The notes under the pieces were generated by a model. That model saw nothing but the letters and a program-made list of their open reading frames with translations. It was not told the DNA's origin and did no database searches. From Halobellus sp. MBLA0158 (GTDB lineage: Archaea > Halobacteriota > Halobacteria > Halobacteriales > Haloferacaceae), in NCBI RefSeq assembly GCF_041477585.1, contig NZ_JBGNYA010000001.1, positions 868,001 through 932,000 on the forward strand: 64,000 nucleotides of DNA. Reading direction: 5' to 3'. Each line of letters starts with the position of its first letter. The first letter of the stretch is position 1. Below, piece by piece: positions 45,768-54,825 of this stretch. The position numbers and the translations under genes are program-made.

Positions 45768-46541
45768 ATGGTCGAGGCGTTCGCCGTCGCCAGCGGGAAG
45801 GGCGGCACCGGGAAGACGACGAGCACGCTGGCGCTCGGGATGGCGCTCGCAGAGCGGTACGACGTGACGGTGATCGACGCCGACACCGGGATGGCGAACC
45901 TCCTCTTTCACGCCGGCCTCGACGACGCCGACGTCACGCTCCACGACCTCCTGGTCGCCGAGCGCGACGTCCCGGTCTCCGAGGCCGTCTACGAGCGCTT
46001 CGGGATGTCGGTCGTCCCCTGCGGGACGAGCCTCGCGGACTTCGAGTCGGCCGACCCGGGTCGGCTCCGGGACGTCGTCGCCGAACTCGCCGCCGACGCC
46101 GACGTGCTCCTCCTGGACTCGCCCGCGGCGCTGGGCTCGAAGAGCGCCGTCCTGCCGATCGTCCTCGCCGATCGGGTCGTCGTCGTCCTCCAGCCGACGG
46201 TCCCCTCGCTGTCGGACGGGCTCAAGGTCCAGGAGTACGCCCGCTCGTACGGCACCGAGACCGCGGGCGTGCTGTTCAACCGCGTCCGCCCCGACGAGGA
46301 CGTCGAGACGATCGCCGACCAGGCGAGCCGGTACTTCGGCGGGACGGCACTCGCGAGCGTGCCCGAGAGCGACGCGGTGCGCGCGGCCCGCCGGGCGGGC
46401 GAACCCTTGCTCGCACACGCGCCGGAGGACCCAGCCGCCGACGCGTTCCACGAGGCGGCCGCGGCGCTCGACGTCCGCGCGGGCGACGCCGACGGCGTCG
46501 CGGACCGCTTCCGGAGCGCGGTCGTGCCCGACCGAGTGTAA
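45768..46541 (+). CDS. MinD/ParA-type ATPase
   Basis: 257 residues. Deviant Walker A GKGGTGKTTSTLALGMAL is near the N-terminus. VTVIDADTGMANLLFHAGL, LLLDSPAALGSKSAVLPIVLADRVVVVLQPTVPSLSDG and LFNRVRPDED follow. It belongs to the haloarchaeal MinD homologues; H. volcanii MinD4 controls polar positioning of motility and chemosensory complexes, but which paralogue this is cannot be told here. No obvious amphipathic membrane-targeting helix is seen at the C-terminus. The gene downstream starts one base after its TAA. Confidence 0.88.
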   Translation: MVEAFAVASGKGGTGKTTSTLALGMALAERYDVTVIDADTGMANLLFHAGLDDADVTLHDLLVAERDVPVSEAVYERFGMSVVPCGTSLADFESADPGRLRDVVAELAADADVLLLDSPAALGSKSAVLPIVLADRVVVVLQPTVPSLSDGLKVQEYARSYGTETAGVLFNRVRPDEDVETIADQASRYFGGTALASVPESDAVRAARRAGEPLLAHAPEDPAADAFHEAAAALDVRAGDADGVADRFRSAVVPDRV

Positions 46542-46542
46542 G

Positions 46543-47103
46543 ATGCTCGCCGACGGCCACATCCCCGAGGGCGAACTCCGCCGCTCCCGGACCGACGCCG
46601 ACGTCGGGGCGACCCTCGCGGACGTCCTCGATCGGGAACTCACCGGCTACGTCGTCTTCGAGCCGCAGGGCTCGATCCTCTTCGGCGACGGCGAGCGCGC
46701 GGTGCTCACCTTCGAGTCGGGCGTTCCCGTCCTGGCGTACCACCCCGCGAGCGACGCCGGCGGCCCCGACGCGCTGGCGGCACTCACCGGCGACCTCTTT
46801 CACGCCGAACTGTACGAACTCCCCGCCGAGTCGCTGTCGGCGGCCCACCGCGTCGAGGAGCTCCGCGTCCCGCCCGCCGCGCCAGCCCGGGAGCTCGCCG
46901 GCGACGACGCGCTCGCGGAGCGGACGCGGGCCGCCGCGCCCGACGACCGGCTGGACGCCGACCGGGGGAGCGCCGTCGAGGCGTTCCTGGCCGACGCCGA
47001 CCGGATCGAGGCCATCCGGGAGGAGGCCCGCGCGGAGGCCCGCTCCCGCGCCGACGAGTGGGGGCTGGCCGACCAGCTCGACGACGAGCGCTCGCGGGAC
47101 TGA
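46543..47103 (+). CDS. Hypothetical protein coupled to MinD-like ATPase
   Basis: 186 residues, no membrane segment. The first 100 residues have a beta pattern (LTGYVVFEPQGSILFGDGERAVLTFESGVPVLAYHP), the remainder is a charged helical region with many Ala/Glu/Arg (REEARAEARSRADEWGLADQLDD). No domain is recognised. The ATG follows the MinD-like stop after one base, so the two are probably co-translated and may act together. Confidence 0.75.
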   Translation: MLADGHIPEGELRRSRTDADVGATLADVLDRELTGYVVFEPQGSILFGDGERAVLTFESGVPVLAYHPASDAGGPDALAALTGDLFHAELYELPAESLSAAHRVEELRVPPAAPARELAGDDALAERTRAAAPDDRLDADRGSAVEAFLADADRIEAIREEARAEARSRADEWGLADQLDDERSRD

Positions 47104-47150
47104 CGCCTCGGGAACCGACGGTATAAACCGCTCGCCCGCCTACCGCGACC

Positions 47151-47885
47151 GTGAGCGTCCTCTCGCTACTCCGCGCGCGGACTCCCGCGGACTTCGCCGA
47201 TTGGTTCCGCCCCGGCGGTGACTACCTCCTCCGCGTCGCCGACGGAATGGGGTTCCACACCGGCGACCTCGCCGGCTTCCTCGACGAGGCCGAGACCGCG
47301 ATGCGGGCGGGCCGGACCGGCGCCGACGTCGCCCCCGCGGTCAATCGGCTCGTCGCGGCCGACCTGTACGCCGACGCCGCCTTCGGGCTCCCGTTCCTGG
47401 AGTGGACGCCCGCGTGGTACGAGCTCCCGCTGACCGCGCCGGTCGCGTACGCCGACTGGCGGCTCAGGCGCGTCGCCGACCAGTACGCGCGCACGATCGA
47501 TCACGTGTCGGTCCCGCGGTTCAGCCGCCCGAAGGACGTCGTCGCCCGCGGCGCGCCCGCGATCGAGTCGGTCTCGGGCTTCGCCGATCGGTTCGCTTTC
47601 GCCGATGCCGTCCTCCACCTGGAGTGGTTCGACTACGTCGCCGGCGAGTGCGGGATCGGGGTCCCGCCCGAACTGATCGCCGAGACCAGAGCCCAGACCG
47701 TCGGCTACTACGTCGGCGACCTCGCGCTCGACGACCTGGACCCGACGGTCCGCCGCTTCCAGTACCTGCTCTTCACCGACGACGAGTGGGTCCGGGCGAT
47801 CGACGAGCGGTACGGCCTCGACAGTTCCCTGCTCTCCCTGTGGGCGCGGATCTGTCGCCGCGAGCGCGAACGGTTCGGCAACTGA
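47151..47885 (+). CDS. Haloarchaeal hypothetical protein (244 aa)
   Basis: Starts at a GTG at 47151 (MSVLSLLRARTPADFADWFRP). It is an alpha-helical, aromatic-rich protein: LLRVADGMGFHTGDLAGFLDEAETAM, VAADLYADAAFGLPFLEWTPAWYELPLTAPVAYADWRLRR and FADAVLHLEWFDYVAGECGIGVPPELI. No family is recognised. Its stop codon overlaps the first base of the hairpin element at 47885. It faces the terpene-synthase-like gene. Confidence 0.72.
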   Translation: MSVLSLLRARTPADFADWFRPGGDYLLRVADGMGFHTGDLAGFLDEAETAMRAGRTGADVAPAVNRLVAADLYADAAFGLPFLEWTPAWYELPLTAPVAYADWRLRRVADQYARTIDHVSVPRFSRPKDVVARGAPAIESVSGFADRFAFADAVLHLEWFDYVAGECGIGVPPELIAETRAQTVGYYVGDLALDDLDPTVRRFQYLLFTDDEWVRAIDERYGLDSSLLSLWARICRRERERFGN

Positions 47886-47965
47886 TAGTGAGTACTCTCA
47901 CTGTGTATCGCCGAACGCCGTCACCAGGGGTGCGTTCGGCGGTACGAGACGAGAGTACTCACTAT
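47885..47965. mobile_element. MITE-like palindromic element between convergent genes
   Basis: Perfect 15-bp terminal inverted repeats (ATAGTGAGTACTCTC at 47885-47899, its complement at 47951-47965) enclose a second inverted pair, 47906-47918 with 47932-47944 (12 of 13). The 81 bases could fold into one long hairpin. No clear target duplication is visible at the flanks. It may be a miniature transposable element, or a bidirectional terminator for the two convergent genes. The perfect termini favour a mobile origin. Confidence 0.6.
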
Positions 47966-48008
47966 GAGGCCGTCGAAATCGCCGGTCGAGCCGCAGGCGA
48001 CCTGACGA

Positions 48009-49064
48009 TCAGGTGAACCACCGGCTCGCGAGGTAGTAGCGGAGCACCTCCTCGGTCCCGTCGATGAACGGGCCGAGGTCGACCGTGTCGGCCTCGCGAT
48101 CGAGCGCGACGAGCCGGCGGTACTTGTCGTTCCACGTCGAGAGGAGCGCCGACTCGACGTCGTGGTCGTTGATGCGCGAGATCACGCGGTCGGCGGCCGC
48201 TGGATCCGGGTCCTCGGGGTCCGGGAGGTCACCGACGTCGACGATGCCGCGTTCGAGCGCCGACACGACCACGCCGGAACTGACGTCGCCCTCGCGGACC
48301 TCTCGCTCCCAGGTGCTGAGCCAGTTGCCGATCCGCGCCATCTCCTGGGCGATCTCGACCGCGTCCCGCAGGACCGGCAGGTCCTCCTGCTGGCTCGCGG
48401 GCGCGTACATCAGGTCGATGTCGAGGAAGCTGTGCATCCCCATATTGTGGGACTCGTACCGTTCGAGGTCCTCGACGGACGCCAGCTCCGGGTGTTCGAT
48501 GACGAGCATACTGTACTCGATCGACGTGACGATCTGGCTCACGTCGAACCGGAACAGCGGCGCGTAGCGGTCGAACTCCGGGCTCCGTTCGAGCCGATCG
48601 AGCAGCGTGTCCCACACCCGGACGGCGAAGGCCGCGTACGGTTCGTCGATGGCGGTCCCGTCCGACGCTCCCCCGTCGGTCCGCCCCGGGCCGTGACCGA
48701 ACGCGGTCCCGTCCGACCAGCCCTTGAGCCGAACGAGGCTGGTGATGGCGTCGAACGTCTCGTAGTCGCGCCGCTTCTCGATGAGGTCGTCCAACAGCGT
48801 CACGAAGATCACGAGCATCGTGTTGTTTATCGCGACCGTGTCGCGGTCGGACTCGTCGACGAACGGCATCACGTTCTTCGGCGCCAGGTGGTGGATCCAC
48901 TTCCACAGAAAGGTCGACCGGTCCCCGTCGAGGCGCCCGTACTCGGCGACGAGTTCCTGGATCTCCGGCGGCAGATCGTGCTCGTAGACGGACTCCAACA
49001 GCGCGACGGCGCGGTCCCCGTCGACCGAGCGGACCACGCTCGCGGCGGGTTCTCTGAGGGCCAC
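48009..49064 (-). CDS. Class I terpene-synthase-like protein
   Basis: 351 residues from a GTG at 49064. It carries the layout of a class I terpenoid cyclase. D92-D93-L-I-E96 fits the aspartate-rich DDxxE motif. N247, T251 and E255 in IGNWLSTWEREVREGD fit the NSE/DTE magnesium triad, followed by EGDV as in known cyclases. R202, about 45 residues before the triad, fits the pyrophosphate-sensor arginine, with the MGMHSF segment after it. All are helical contexts. The product and activity are inferred. The usual second triad aspartate is replaced by W248. Outward of the gene on the promoter side is the AT-rich region of the ABC operon. Confidence 0.62.
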   Translation of the reverse strand: MALREPAASVVRSVDGDRAVALLESVYEHDLPPEIQELVAEYGRLDGDRSTFLWKWIHHLAPKNVMPFVDESDRDTVAINNTMLVIFVTLLDDLIEKRRDYETFDAITSLVRLKGWSDGTAFGHGPGRTDGGASDGTAIDEPYAAFAVRVWDTLLDRLERSPEFDRYAPLFRFDVSQIVTSIEYSMLVIEHPELASVEDLERYESHNMGMHSFLDIDLMYAPASQQEDLPVLRDAVEIAQEMARIGNWLSTWEREVREGDVSSGVVVSALERGIVDVGDLPDPEDPDPAAADRVISRINDHDVESALLSTWNDKYRRLVALDREADTVDLGPFIDGTEEVLRYYLASRWFT

Positions 49065-49181
49065 TTTCGGAGTGACTTGCCTCTTCCTACCTAAGCGGTA
49101 TGGTACCGACAACCGACTCCGGCCGCCGGCGCACCCGCGGGCGCGCTATCGATCCGAACACTCCATTGACAGGATATTACC

Positions 49182-49195
49182 ACTTTTCGAAACGT
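49182..49195. promoter_or_regulatory. Near-palindromic operator candidate before the sugar ABC operon
   Basis: The 14 bases ACTTTTCGAAACGT form an almost perfect palindrome (one mismatched pair) with core TTTCGAAA, inside the AT-rich gap 49113-49335. A regulator of the downstream ABC transporter or of the divergent gene could bind here. Confidence 0.35.
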
Positions 49196-49300
49196 ATGTA
49201 TTATTAATTAAGTACCAACGCCCTATCTGACACCTCTGAGGCGCTATACTGTACGAAACAGATATACCGGCCCTCGATGGGGGTATTCGATGATTGCTAA

Positions 49301-49320
49301 CATAAAAATTTATTATATGC
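49301..49320 (+). promoter_or_regulatory. TATA-like region of the sugar ABC operon
   Basis: CATAAAAATTTATTATATGC lies 16-35 bases before the ATG at 49336, in a gap far richer in A/T than the rest of the window. It is the most likely promoter of the substrate-binding protein gene. Confidence 0.5.
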
Positions 49321-49335
49321 GTCGTAAAAAATCGT

Positions 49336-50700
49336 ATGCGTATGTCTCTCAACGGTGACGATCAGAAATCGCGGACCAGACGGACGTTCATTCGGGCGTC
49401 CGGCGTCGCGGCGCTCGCCGGACTCGCCGGATGTAGTGGCGGTGGCGGCGGAGACGGTGGCGGCGACGGCGGCGGTGACGGCGGCGGAAGCACCACCACC
49501 GAGGGCAGCGGCGGAGGCGGCGGCTCCAGCGGCCCCGTCGAGGTGCTCCACGGCTGGACCGGCGGCGACGGCGCCCGGGCGGCCGAGGCGCTGACCGCGG
49601 CCTTCGAGGAGGCCCACCCCGACGTCGGCCTCGACATGAATCCCATCGGCGGCGGCGGGAACCAGAACCTCGACGCGGTCGTCGCCAACCGACTCCAGAG
49701 CAACGACCCGCCGGGATCCTTCGCCAACTGGCCCGGCCCGAACCTCCTCCGCTACGAGGGCGTCCTCGGCAGCGTCGACGACGTCTGGGAGGAGAACAAC
49801 TTCGAGGAGGTGATGGTCGACGAGGCCGTCGAACTCCACCAGCAGAACGGCACCTTCCGGGCCGTCCCGCTCGGCTCCCACCGACTGAACTGCCTGTTCT
49901 ACAACGTCTCGGTCGTCGAGGACGCCGGCATCGACGTCGGCTCGCTCAACAGCGTCTCGGCGCTGATCGACGCCTTCGAGACGGTCCAAAACGAGACGGA
50001 CGCGGTCCCGATGACCCACGCGATGTCCGGCACGTGGACGACGACGCAGCTGTGGGCCGCCGTGATGCTCGGCGTGAACGGCTATCAGTCCTATATGGAC
50101 TTCATCGAGGGCAACGGCTCCGAGAGCGACGTCCGCGCGGCCTTCGAGTCGACCGCGGAGATGCTGGAGAACTACATCTCCGACGACGCGGCCTCGCTGA
50201 ACCTCACCGCCTCGAACCAGAACATCATCAACGGCAACGCCGCGTTCATCCACCAGGGCAACTGGGCGGCCGGCGCCTACCGCAACACCGAGGACTTCGC
50301 CTACGACGAGGACTGGGGCTTCAAGACGTTCCCCGGCACGGAGGGGATGTACACGCTCCACTTCGACTCGTTCCTCTACCCCGCGAACAACCCGACGCCC
50401 CAGGCCTCGAAGACCTGGGAGGCGTTCGTCGGCAGTCCGGAGGCCCAGATCGCGTTCAATCAGTACAAGGGCTCGATCCCGACCCGGACCGACGTGAGTA
50501 TGGACGCGTTCGGTCCGTACCTCCAGGAGACCGCCGAGGACTTCGCCAACGCGGAGTACCGCCCGCCGACGCTCCAGCACGGGCTCGCGGTCCCCTCCGA
50601 GACGATGACCCAGCTCAACGAAGTCATCTCCTCGGAGTTCACCGGCCCGTACAACGTCGACGCGGCGACGCAAGGCTTCCTGGACGCGGTCTCGAACTGA
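49336..50700 (+). CDS. Sugar ABC transporter substrate-binding lipoprotein
   Basis: 454 residues. A twin-arginine Tat signal (RTRRTFIRAS, R15-R16) ends in the lipobox with C33 (LAGLAGC). A Gly/Ser-rich linker of about 40 residues separates it from the binding domain, which begins VEVLHGWTGGDGARAAEALTAAFEEAHPDV. The family is extracellular solute-binding protein 1 (COG1653). TLHFDSFLYPANN and SKTWEAFVGSPEAQIAF are typical. It captures a sugar or glycerol-type solute for the permeases that follow. Confidence 0.9.
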   Translation: MRMSLNGDDQKSRTRRTFIRASGVAALAGLAGCSGGGGGDGGGDGGGDGGGSTTTEGSGGGGGSSGPVEVLHGWTGGDGARAAEALTAAFEEAHPDVGLDMNPIGGGGNQNLDAVVANRLQSNDPPGSFANWPGPNLLRYEGVLGSVDDVWEENNFEEVMVDEAVELHQQNGTFRAVPLGSHRLNCLFYNVSVVEDAGIDVGSLNSVSALIDAFETVQNETDAVPMTHAMSGTWTTTQLWAAVMLGVNGYQSYMDFIEGNGSESDVRAAFESTAEMLENYISDDAASLNLTASNQNIINGNAAFIHQGNWAAGAYRNTEDFAYDEDWGFKTFPGTEGMYTLHFDSFLYPANNPTPQASKTWEAFVGSPEAQIAFNQYKGSIPTRTDVSMDAFGPYLQETAEDFANAEYRPPTLQHGLAVPSETMTQLNEVISSEFTGPYNVDAATQGFLDAVSN

Positions 50701-50710
50701 ACGCAGCCGT

Positions 50711-51760
50711 ATGCTGGATTTTTATCGACGGTTGTACCACGCGCTCAGCCCGTCGTCGCGGGACGGCGGTGACGGCGACGAGGTCCGCCCCGACGGCGGC
50801 GTCGTGAGCGACGGCTCCTCCCGGCAGCCGGCCGAGTCCGACCCGGGCCCGCTCGCCCGACTCAGTTCGGCGCTCGACCAGCGCCTGGGGAGCGACTTCC
50901 TCGAGTCGTCGGTGTTCTGGCTCCCGCCGTTCCTGCTGATGGCGCTTTTCGTCTACGGCGCCATCATCTGGAACCTCCTCATCTCCCTGACCGACTACCA
51001 GGGCTTCGCGAACGCCCCCGACTACTCCGACCTCGACTTCGAGATGTACGCCCGGGCGCTCGCGGACGCCGGCTTCGTCGACGCCGCGATCAACACCTTC
51101 GTGCTGCTGATCGCGTTCACCGTCGCGACGCTCCTTGTGGGGCTCGTCCTGGCGATCCTCGTCGACAGGGGGATCCGGTTCGAGAACACGTTCCGGACGA
51201 TCTACCTCCTGCCGATGAGCCTCTCGTTCGTGGTGACCGCGCAGTTCTGGCTGTGGATGTACAACTACAACAACGGGATCGTCAATCGGGTGATCGGCAC
51301 CGTCGGCCTCGGCCCGGTGAGCTGGCTCGGGAACCAGGGGATCGTCCTCTGGGCGATCATCTTCGCGCTGATGTGGCAGTTCTCGGGGTACGCGATGGTC
51401 GTGTACCTCGCGGGGCTGCGCGCGATCCCGACAGAGCACTACGAGGCGGCCAAGGTCGACGGCGCGTCGACGCTGAAGATGTACTGGCGGGTCATCATCC
51501 CCCAACTCAAGGGCGCGACGATCAGCGCGGCGGTCGTGCTGATGGTCTTCGCGATGAAGGCCTTCGACTTCCTCTACTCGCTCGTCGGGGGGTACCGCCC
51601 GCCGAACGGATCCGACATCCTCGCGACGAAGATGGTCCGCGAGGCCTACGCGAACCTCAACTGGGCCTACGGGGCGGCCATCGCCATCGTCCTCTTCGGG
51701 ATGGCGCTGGCGGTCATCGGCCCGTATCTCGTCTACGAGTACCGGAGGGACAACCTATGA
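50711..51760 (+). CDS. Sugar ABC transporter permease (MalF-like)
   Basis: 349 residues. Six hydrophobic segments and the EAA motif EHYEAAKVDGASTLKMYWRVIIPQL are visible, with a disordered acidic N-terminal stretch of about 60 residues before the first helix. It forms the import channel with the next permease. Its TGA overlaps the ATG of that gene (ATGA). Confidence 0.93.
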   Translation: MLDFYRRLYHALSPSSRDGGDGDEVRPDGGVVSDGSSRQPAESDPGPLARLSSALDQRLGSDFLESSVFWLPPFLLMALFVYGAIIWNLLISLTDYQGFANAPDYSDLDFEMYARALADAGFVDAAINTFVLLIAFTVATLLVGLVLAILVDRGIRFENTFRTIYLLPMSLSFVVTAQFWLWMYNYNNGIVNRVIGTVGLGPVSWLGNQGIVLWAIIFALMWQFSGYAMVVYLAGLRAIPTEHYEAAKVDGASTLKMYWRVIIPQLKGATISAAVVLMVFAMKAFDFLYSLVGGYRPPNGSDILATKMVREAYANLNWAYGAAIAIVLFGMALAVIGPYLVYEYRRDNL

Positions 51761-52698
51761 GCGACCAGGAACTCAGAGCCGACGGCGGCGCGACGGTAAC
51801 GGCGCGGCTGCGCCGGAACCTCGACCAGATGACGATCGAAGACGCGGGGCTCTACGCCGTGTTGCTCCTGATGGCGGGGTTCTACCTCGTTCCCATCGAG
51901 TCCGGGCTCGTCACCTCGATCAAGACGGGCACGGCCGTCGTCGAGACGGCGCCCTTCGCGCCGCCGGGGCCGCAGGGGTTCACCGTCGAGAAGTGGCAGA
52001 CGGCCATCGACGCGCTGCTCCGCGGGATGGGCAACAGTCTCCTGTACGCCGTCCCGGCGACGATCATCTCCGCGCTCATCGGCAGCCTGACGGCCTACGG
52101 GCTGACGATCCCCGACTGGAAGCAGTCCTACAAGGCGCCGCTGCTCGCGATCATCGTCGCGGGCATCTTCATCCCGTACCAGGCCGTGCTGGTGCCGCTG
52201 ACCCAGTTCTGGTCGCAGTGGGTCCAGCTCACCCAACACCTCTCGTTCGTCTGGGCGCTCGGCGTCCCCGACGACTACGCCGGCATCATCGAGCTGGTCG
52301 TCACCCACGTCGCGTACGGGATCCCGATCTGTACGCTCCTGTTCCGGACGTACTACAAGACGATGAGCGAGGAGATGGTCGAGTCCGCGCGGCTCGATGG
52401 GGCCTCGCTCCGCCGGGTCTACCAGCGGATCATCCTCCCGCTCTCGGGGCCGATGTTCGCCGTGGTGCTGATCTATCAGTTCACCCAGATCTGGAACGAC
52501 CTGCTCTTCACGCTGGTCTTGGTCTCGACGGAGTCGAGCCCGGCCGCGCCCGTCGTGTTGATCCTCGCGGGCCTCGGGACCTCGATGGAGGGCCAGGACT
52601 TCGCGCTCCGGATGGCCGGGGCGTTCTTCGCGGCGCTGCCGACGCTTGCGGTCTACATCTTCTTCGGCGACGAGTTCGCCGAGGGGGTGGCAGCGTGA
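51757..52698 (+). CDS. Sugar ABC transporter permease (MalG-like)
   Basis: 313 residues. The EAA loop ESARLDGASLRRVYQRIILPLSGP and six membrane segments (DAGLYAVLLLMAGFYLVPI at the start) place it with the MalG/UgpE group. It is the second half of the transmembrane pore and overlaps the MalF-like gene by four bases. Confidence 0.93.
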   Translation: MSDQELRADGGATVTARLRRNLDQMTIEDAGLYAVLLLMAGFYLVPIESGLVTSIKTGTAVVETAPFAPPGPQGFTVEKWQTAIDALLRGMGNSLLYAVPATIISALIGSLTAYGLTIPDWKQSYKAPLLAIIVAGIFIPYQAVLVPLTQFWSQWVQLTQHLSFVWALGVPDDYAGIIELVVTHVAYGIPICTLLFRTYYKTMSEEMVESARLDGASLRRVYQRIILPLSGPMFAVVLIYQFTQIWNDLLFTLVLVSTESSPAAPVVLILAGLGTSMEGQDFALRMAGAFFAALPTLAVYIFFGDEFAEGVAA

Positions 52699-52788
52699 CC
52701 CCGAGCGCGGGGCGTCGCGGGCAAAGAGCCTTCCCGACGCGAGACGTGGCGTGGCGTGCGAACGACTTCCCTACGACAACTCACAGAT

Positions 52789-53937
52789 ATGGCAACGCTT
52801 GAACTCGATTCGGTAACGAAGACCTTCCAGGACGGCAGCGACGAGATCGTCGCCGTCGACGACGTGTCGATGTCGATCGACGACGGCGAGTTCGTCGTCG
52901 TCGTCGGTCCGTCCGGGTGCGGAAAGTCGACGACGCTCCGGATGATCGCCGGGCTGGAGACGATCTCGTCGGGGACCATCTCGATCGGCGACCGCGTCGT
53001 CAACGACGTCAAATCGCAGGACCGCGACATCGCGATGGTGTTCCAGTCCTACGCGCTGTACCCGCACATGAGCGTCCGCGGGAATATGTCGTTCGGCTTA
53101 GAGGAGTCGACGGACCTCCCGGACGACGAGATCGAATCGATGGTCACGGAGACGGCCGAGCTGCTCGGCATCTCCAATCTGCTGGACCGGAAGCCGAGCG
53201 ACCTCTCGGGCGGCCAGCAGCAGCGCGTCGCGCTCGGCCGCGCGATCGTCCGCGACCCCGAGGTGTTCCTGATGGACGAGCCGCTCTCGAACCTCGACGC
53301 GAAGCTCCGCGCGCAGATGCGCACCGAGCTCCAGCGGCTCCAGGACGACCTCGACGTCACCACCGTCTACGTGACCCACGACCAGACGGAGGCGATGACG
53401 ATGGGCGACCGCATCGCGATCCTCGACGGTGGCGAACTCCAGCAGATCAGCACGCCGCTCGAGTGCTACCACGAGCCCGCCAATCAGTTCGTCGCGGGCT
53501 TCCTCGGCGAGCCGTCGATGAACTTCTTCGACGTGACGCTCGCGGACGGTCACCTGCGCGGGGACGACTTCGAGTACCCGATCGGGTCCGAGATCCAGTC
53601 CGCCGTCGGCGACACGACGGAGCTCGTGCTCGGCATCCGCCCCGAGGCCGTCGAGCTCGTCGAGGACCCGAGCGGCGACCACGACTTCGAGACGGTCGTC
53701 GACGTCGTCGAGCCGATGGGCGACGAGAACACCGTCTACCTCCGCTTCGACGCCGACGCCGGCGAGGAGGACGCGACCCTCGTGGCCACGGTCGACGGTT
53801 TCACCCGCGTCTCCGCGGGCGACACCGTCGCCGCGCGAATCCCCGAGGACGCGATCCACGTCTTCGACCGCGCCAGCGGCGAGGCGCTCCACAACCGCTC
53901 GATCGACGACGACGTCGAGCCGGTCGAACTGAGCTAG
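52789..53937 (+). CDS. ABC transporter ATP-binding protein (MalK/UgpC-like)
   Basis: 382 residues. Walker A GPSGCGKST occupies 40-48. LSGGQQQRVALGRAIVRDPEVFLMDEPLSNLDAKLR contains the signature, Walker B and D-loop. TMGDRIAILDGGELQQI and the C-terminal TOBE-like region (FLGEPSMNFFDVTL, LVLGIRPEAVELVEDP) are those of sugar importers. It energises the two permeases and closes the four-gene operon. The ATG at 52789 is preferred to an upstream start at 52756. Confidence 0.95.
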   Translation: MATLELDSVTKTFQDGSDEIVAVDDVSMSIDDGEFVVVVGPSGCGKSTTLRMIAGLETISSGTISIGDRVVNDVKSQDRDIAMVFQSYALYPHMSVRGNMSFGLEESTDLPDDEIESMVTETAELLGISNLLDRKPSDLSGGQQQRVALGRAIVRDPEVFLMDEPLSNLDAKLRAQMRTELQRLQDDLDVTTVYVTHDQTEAMTMGDRIAILDGGELQQISTPLECYHEPANQFVAGFLGEPSMNFFDVTLADGHLRGDDFEYPIGSEIQSAVGDTTELVLGIRPEAVELVEDPSGDHDFETVVDVVEPMGDENTVYLRFDADAGEEDATLVATVDGFTRVSAGDTVAARIPEDAIHVFDRASGEALHNRSIDDDVEPVELS

Positions 53938-53994
53938 GCGGCCTCGCGGTTCCTTTCTCGCTTCGTTTACCCGCTCGAATCCCGTATCTCTCGG

Positions 53995-54690
53995 CTACGA
54001 CGACCAGTAGTTCGCCCGGTCGACGCCCTCGGCCACCAGCGCGGCGGCGGCGACGTGGGCGTAGGCGAACACACAGAGCGCGACGAGCGCGGCGGCGCTC
54101 CGGGAGGCGGTCGTCGCGACCAGGCTCCACGAGATGACGACGAGCACGGCCGCGCCGACCCACGCGAGAAAGTACGCGCCCGAGGCCGTCCCGGCGAGCG
54201 CCTCGCGCCGGAGGCCGGCCCGGAGCCCCTCGCGGACGGCGGCGACGGCCGCCGCCGGCAGGAGGTACGAGCAGACGACGACCACGAGCAGGGCGACCGT
54301 CGCCAGCGTCGCGGTCGTCACGCCGCTGATCACGGCCGGGATGGCGCCGGTCGCGGCGACGTAGCCGACGGCGACGACGGCGAGCGCCGGGGGAACGAGG
54401 TAGACGACGGCGACGCCGAGCAGCCGACCGGCCACCGTCGCCGTCGCGGGCGACAGCAGTTCGGGAAAGCCTTCGCCCGCGAGGACGCCGCCGACGAGCC
54501 CGAGGAACGCGAGGACCGGGACGACGGCGAGCAGGGCCGGAGCCGCGAACGCCCAGTCGGGCCAGAGCGCGCCGGCGACGCGCAACAGCGCGCCGGCGAG
54601 CAGCACGGCGACGAGGCAGATCGCGGTGCCGTCCAGCCGCGCGCGGTCCCGAACGGGGTAGCGGAGGGCGTCGACGAACAACTCAGTCAC
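53995..54690 (-). CDS. DUF4013-type membrane protein
   Basis: 231 residues, GTG start at 54690. It has six or seven hydrophobic segments rich in Ala/Val/Leu. The N-terminus LFVDALRYPVRDRARLDGTAICLVAVLLAGALL and the pattern of segments fit DUF4013 proteins of haloarchaea and methanogens, which have no known function. The gene converges on the ABC operon. Confidence 0.72.
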   Translation of the reverse strand: MTELFVDALRYPVRDRARLDGTAICLVAVLLAGALLRVAGALWPDWAFAAPALLAVVPVLAFLGLVGGVLAGEGFPELLSPATATVAGRLLGVAVVYLVPPALAVVAVGYVAATGAIPAVISGVTTATLATVALLVVVVCSYLLPAAAVAAVREGLRAGLRREALAGTASGAYFLAWVGAAVLVVISWSLVATTASRSAAALVALCVFAYAHVAAAALVAEGVDRANYWSS

Positions 54691-54825
54691 CCCGCGGCGG
54701 GGTCGCTGTCGGGGTCAGGCGCCGATCCGCGGACGTTCCGAACACGTCTCGTCGGGTCGGTAGCGCGTCTCAAAACGATGTCGGTCAGGAGTCGGAGCGG
54801 GGTCGGAACCGGAGCCGACGCCCAC

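Noticed and set aside
43320-46643. Very long minus-strand frame opposite the cobalamin and MinD-like genes
   Set aside because: It mirrors genes with catalytic motifs on the plus strand and has only Arg/Val/Gly-rich sequence.
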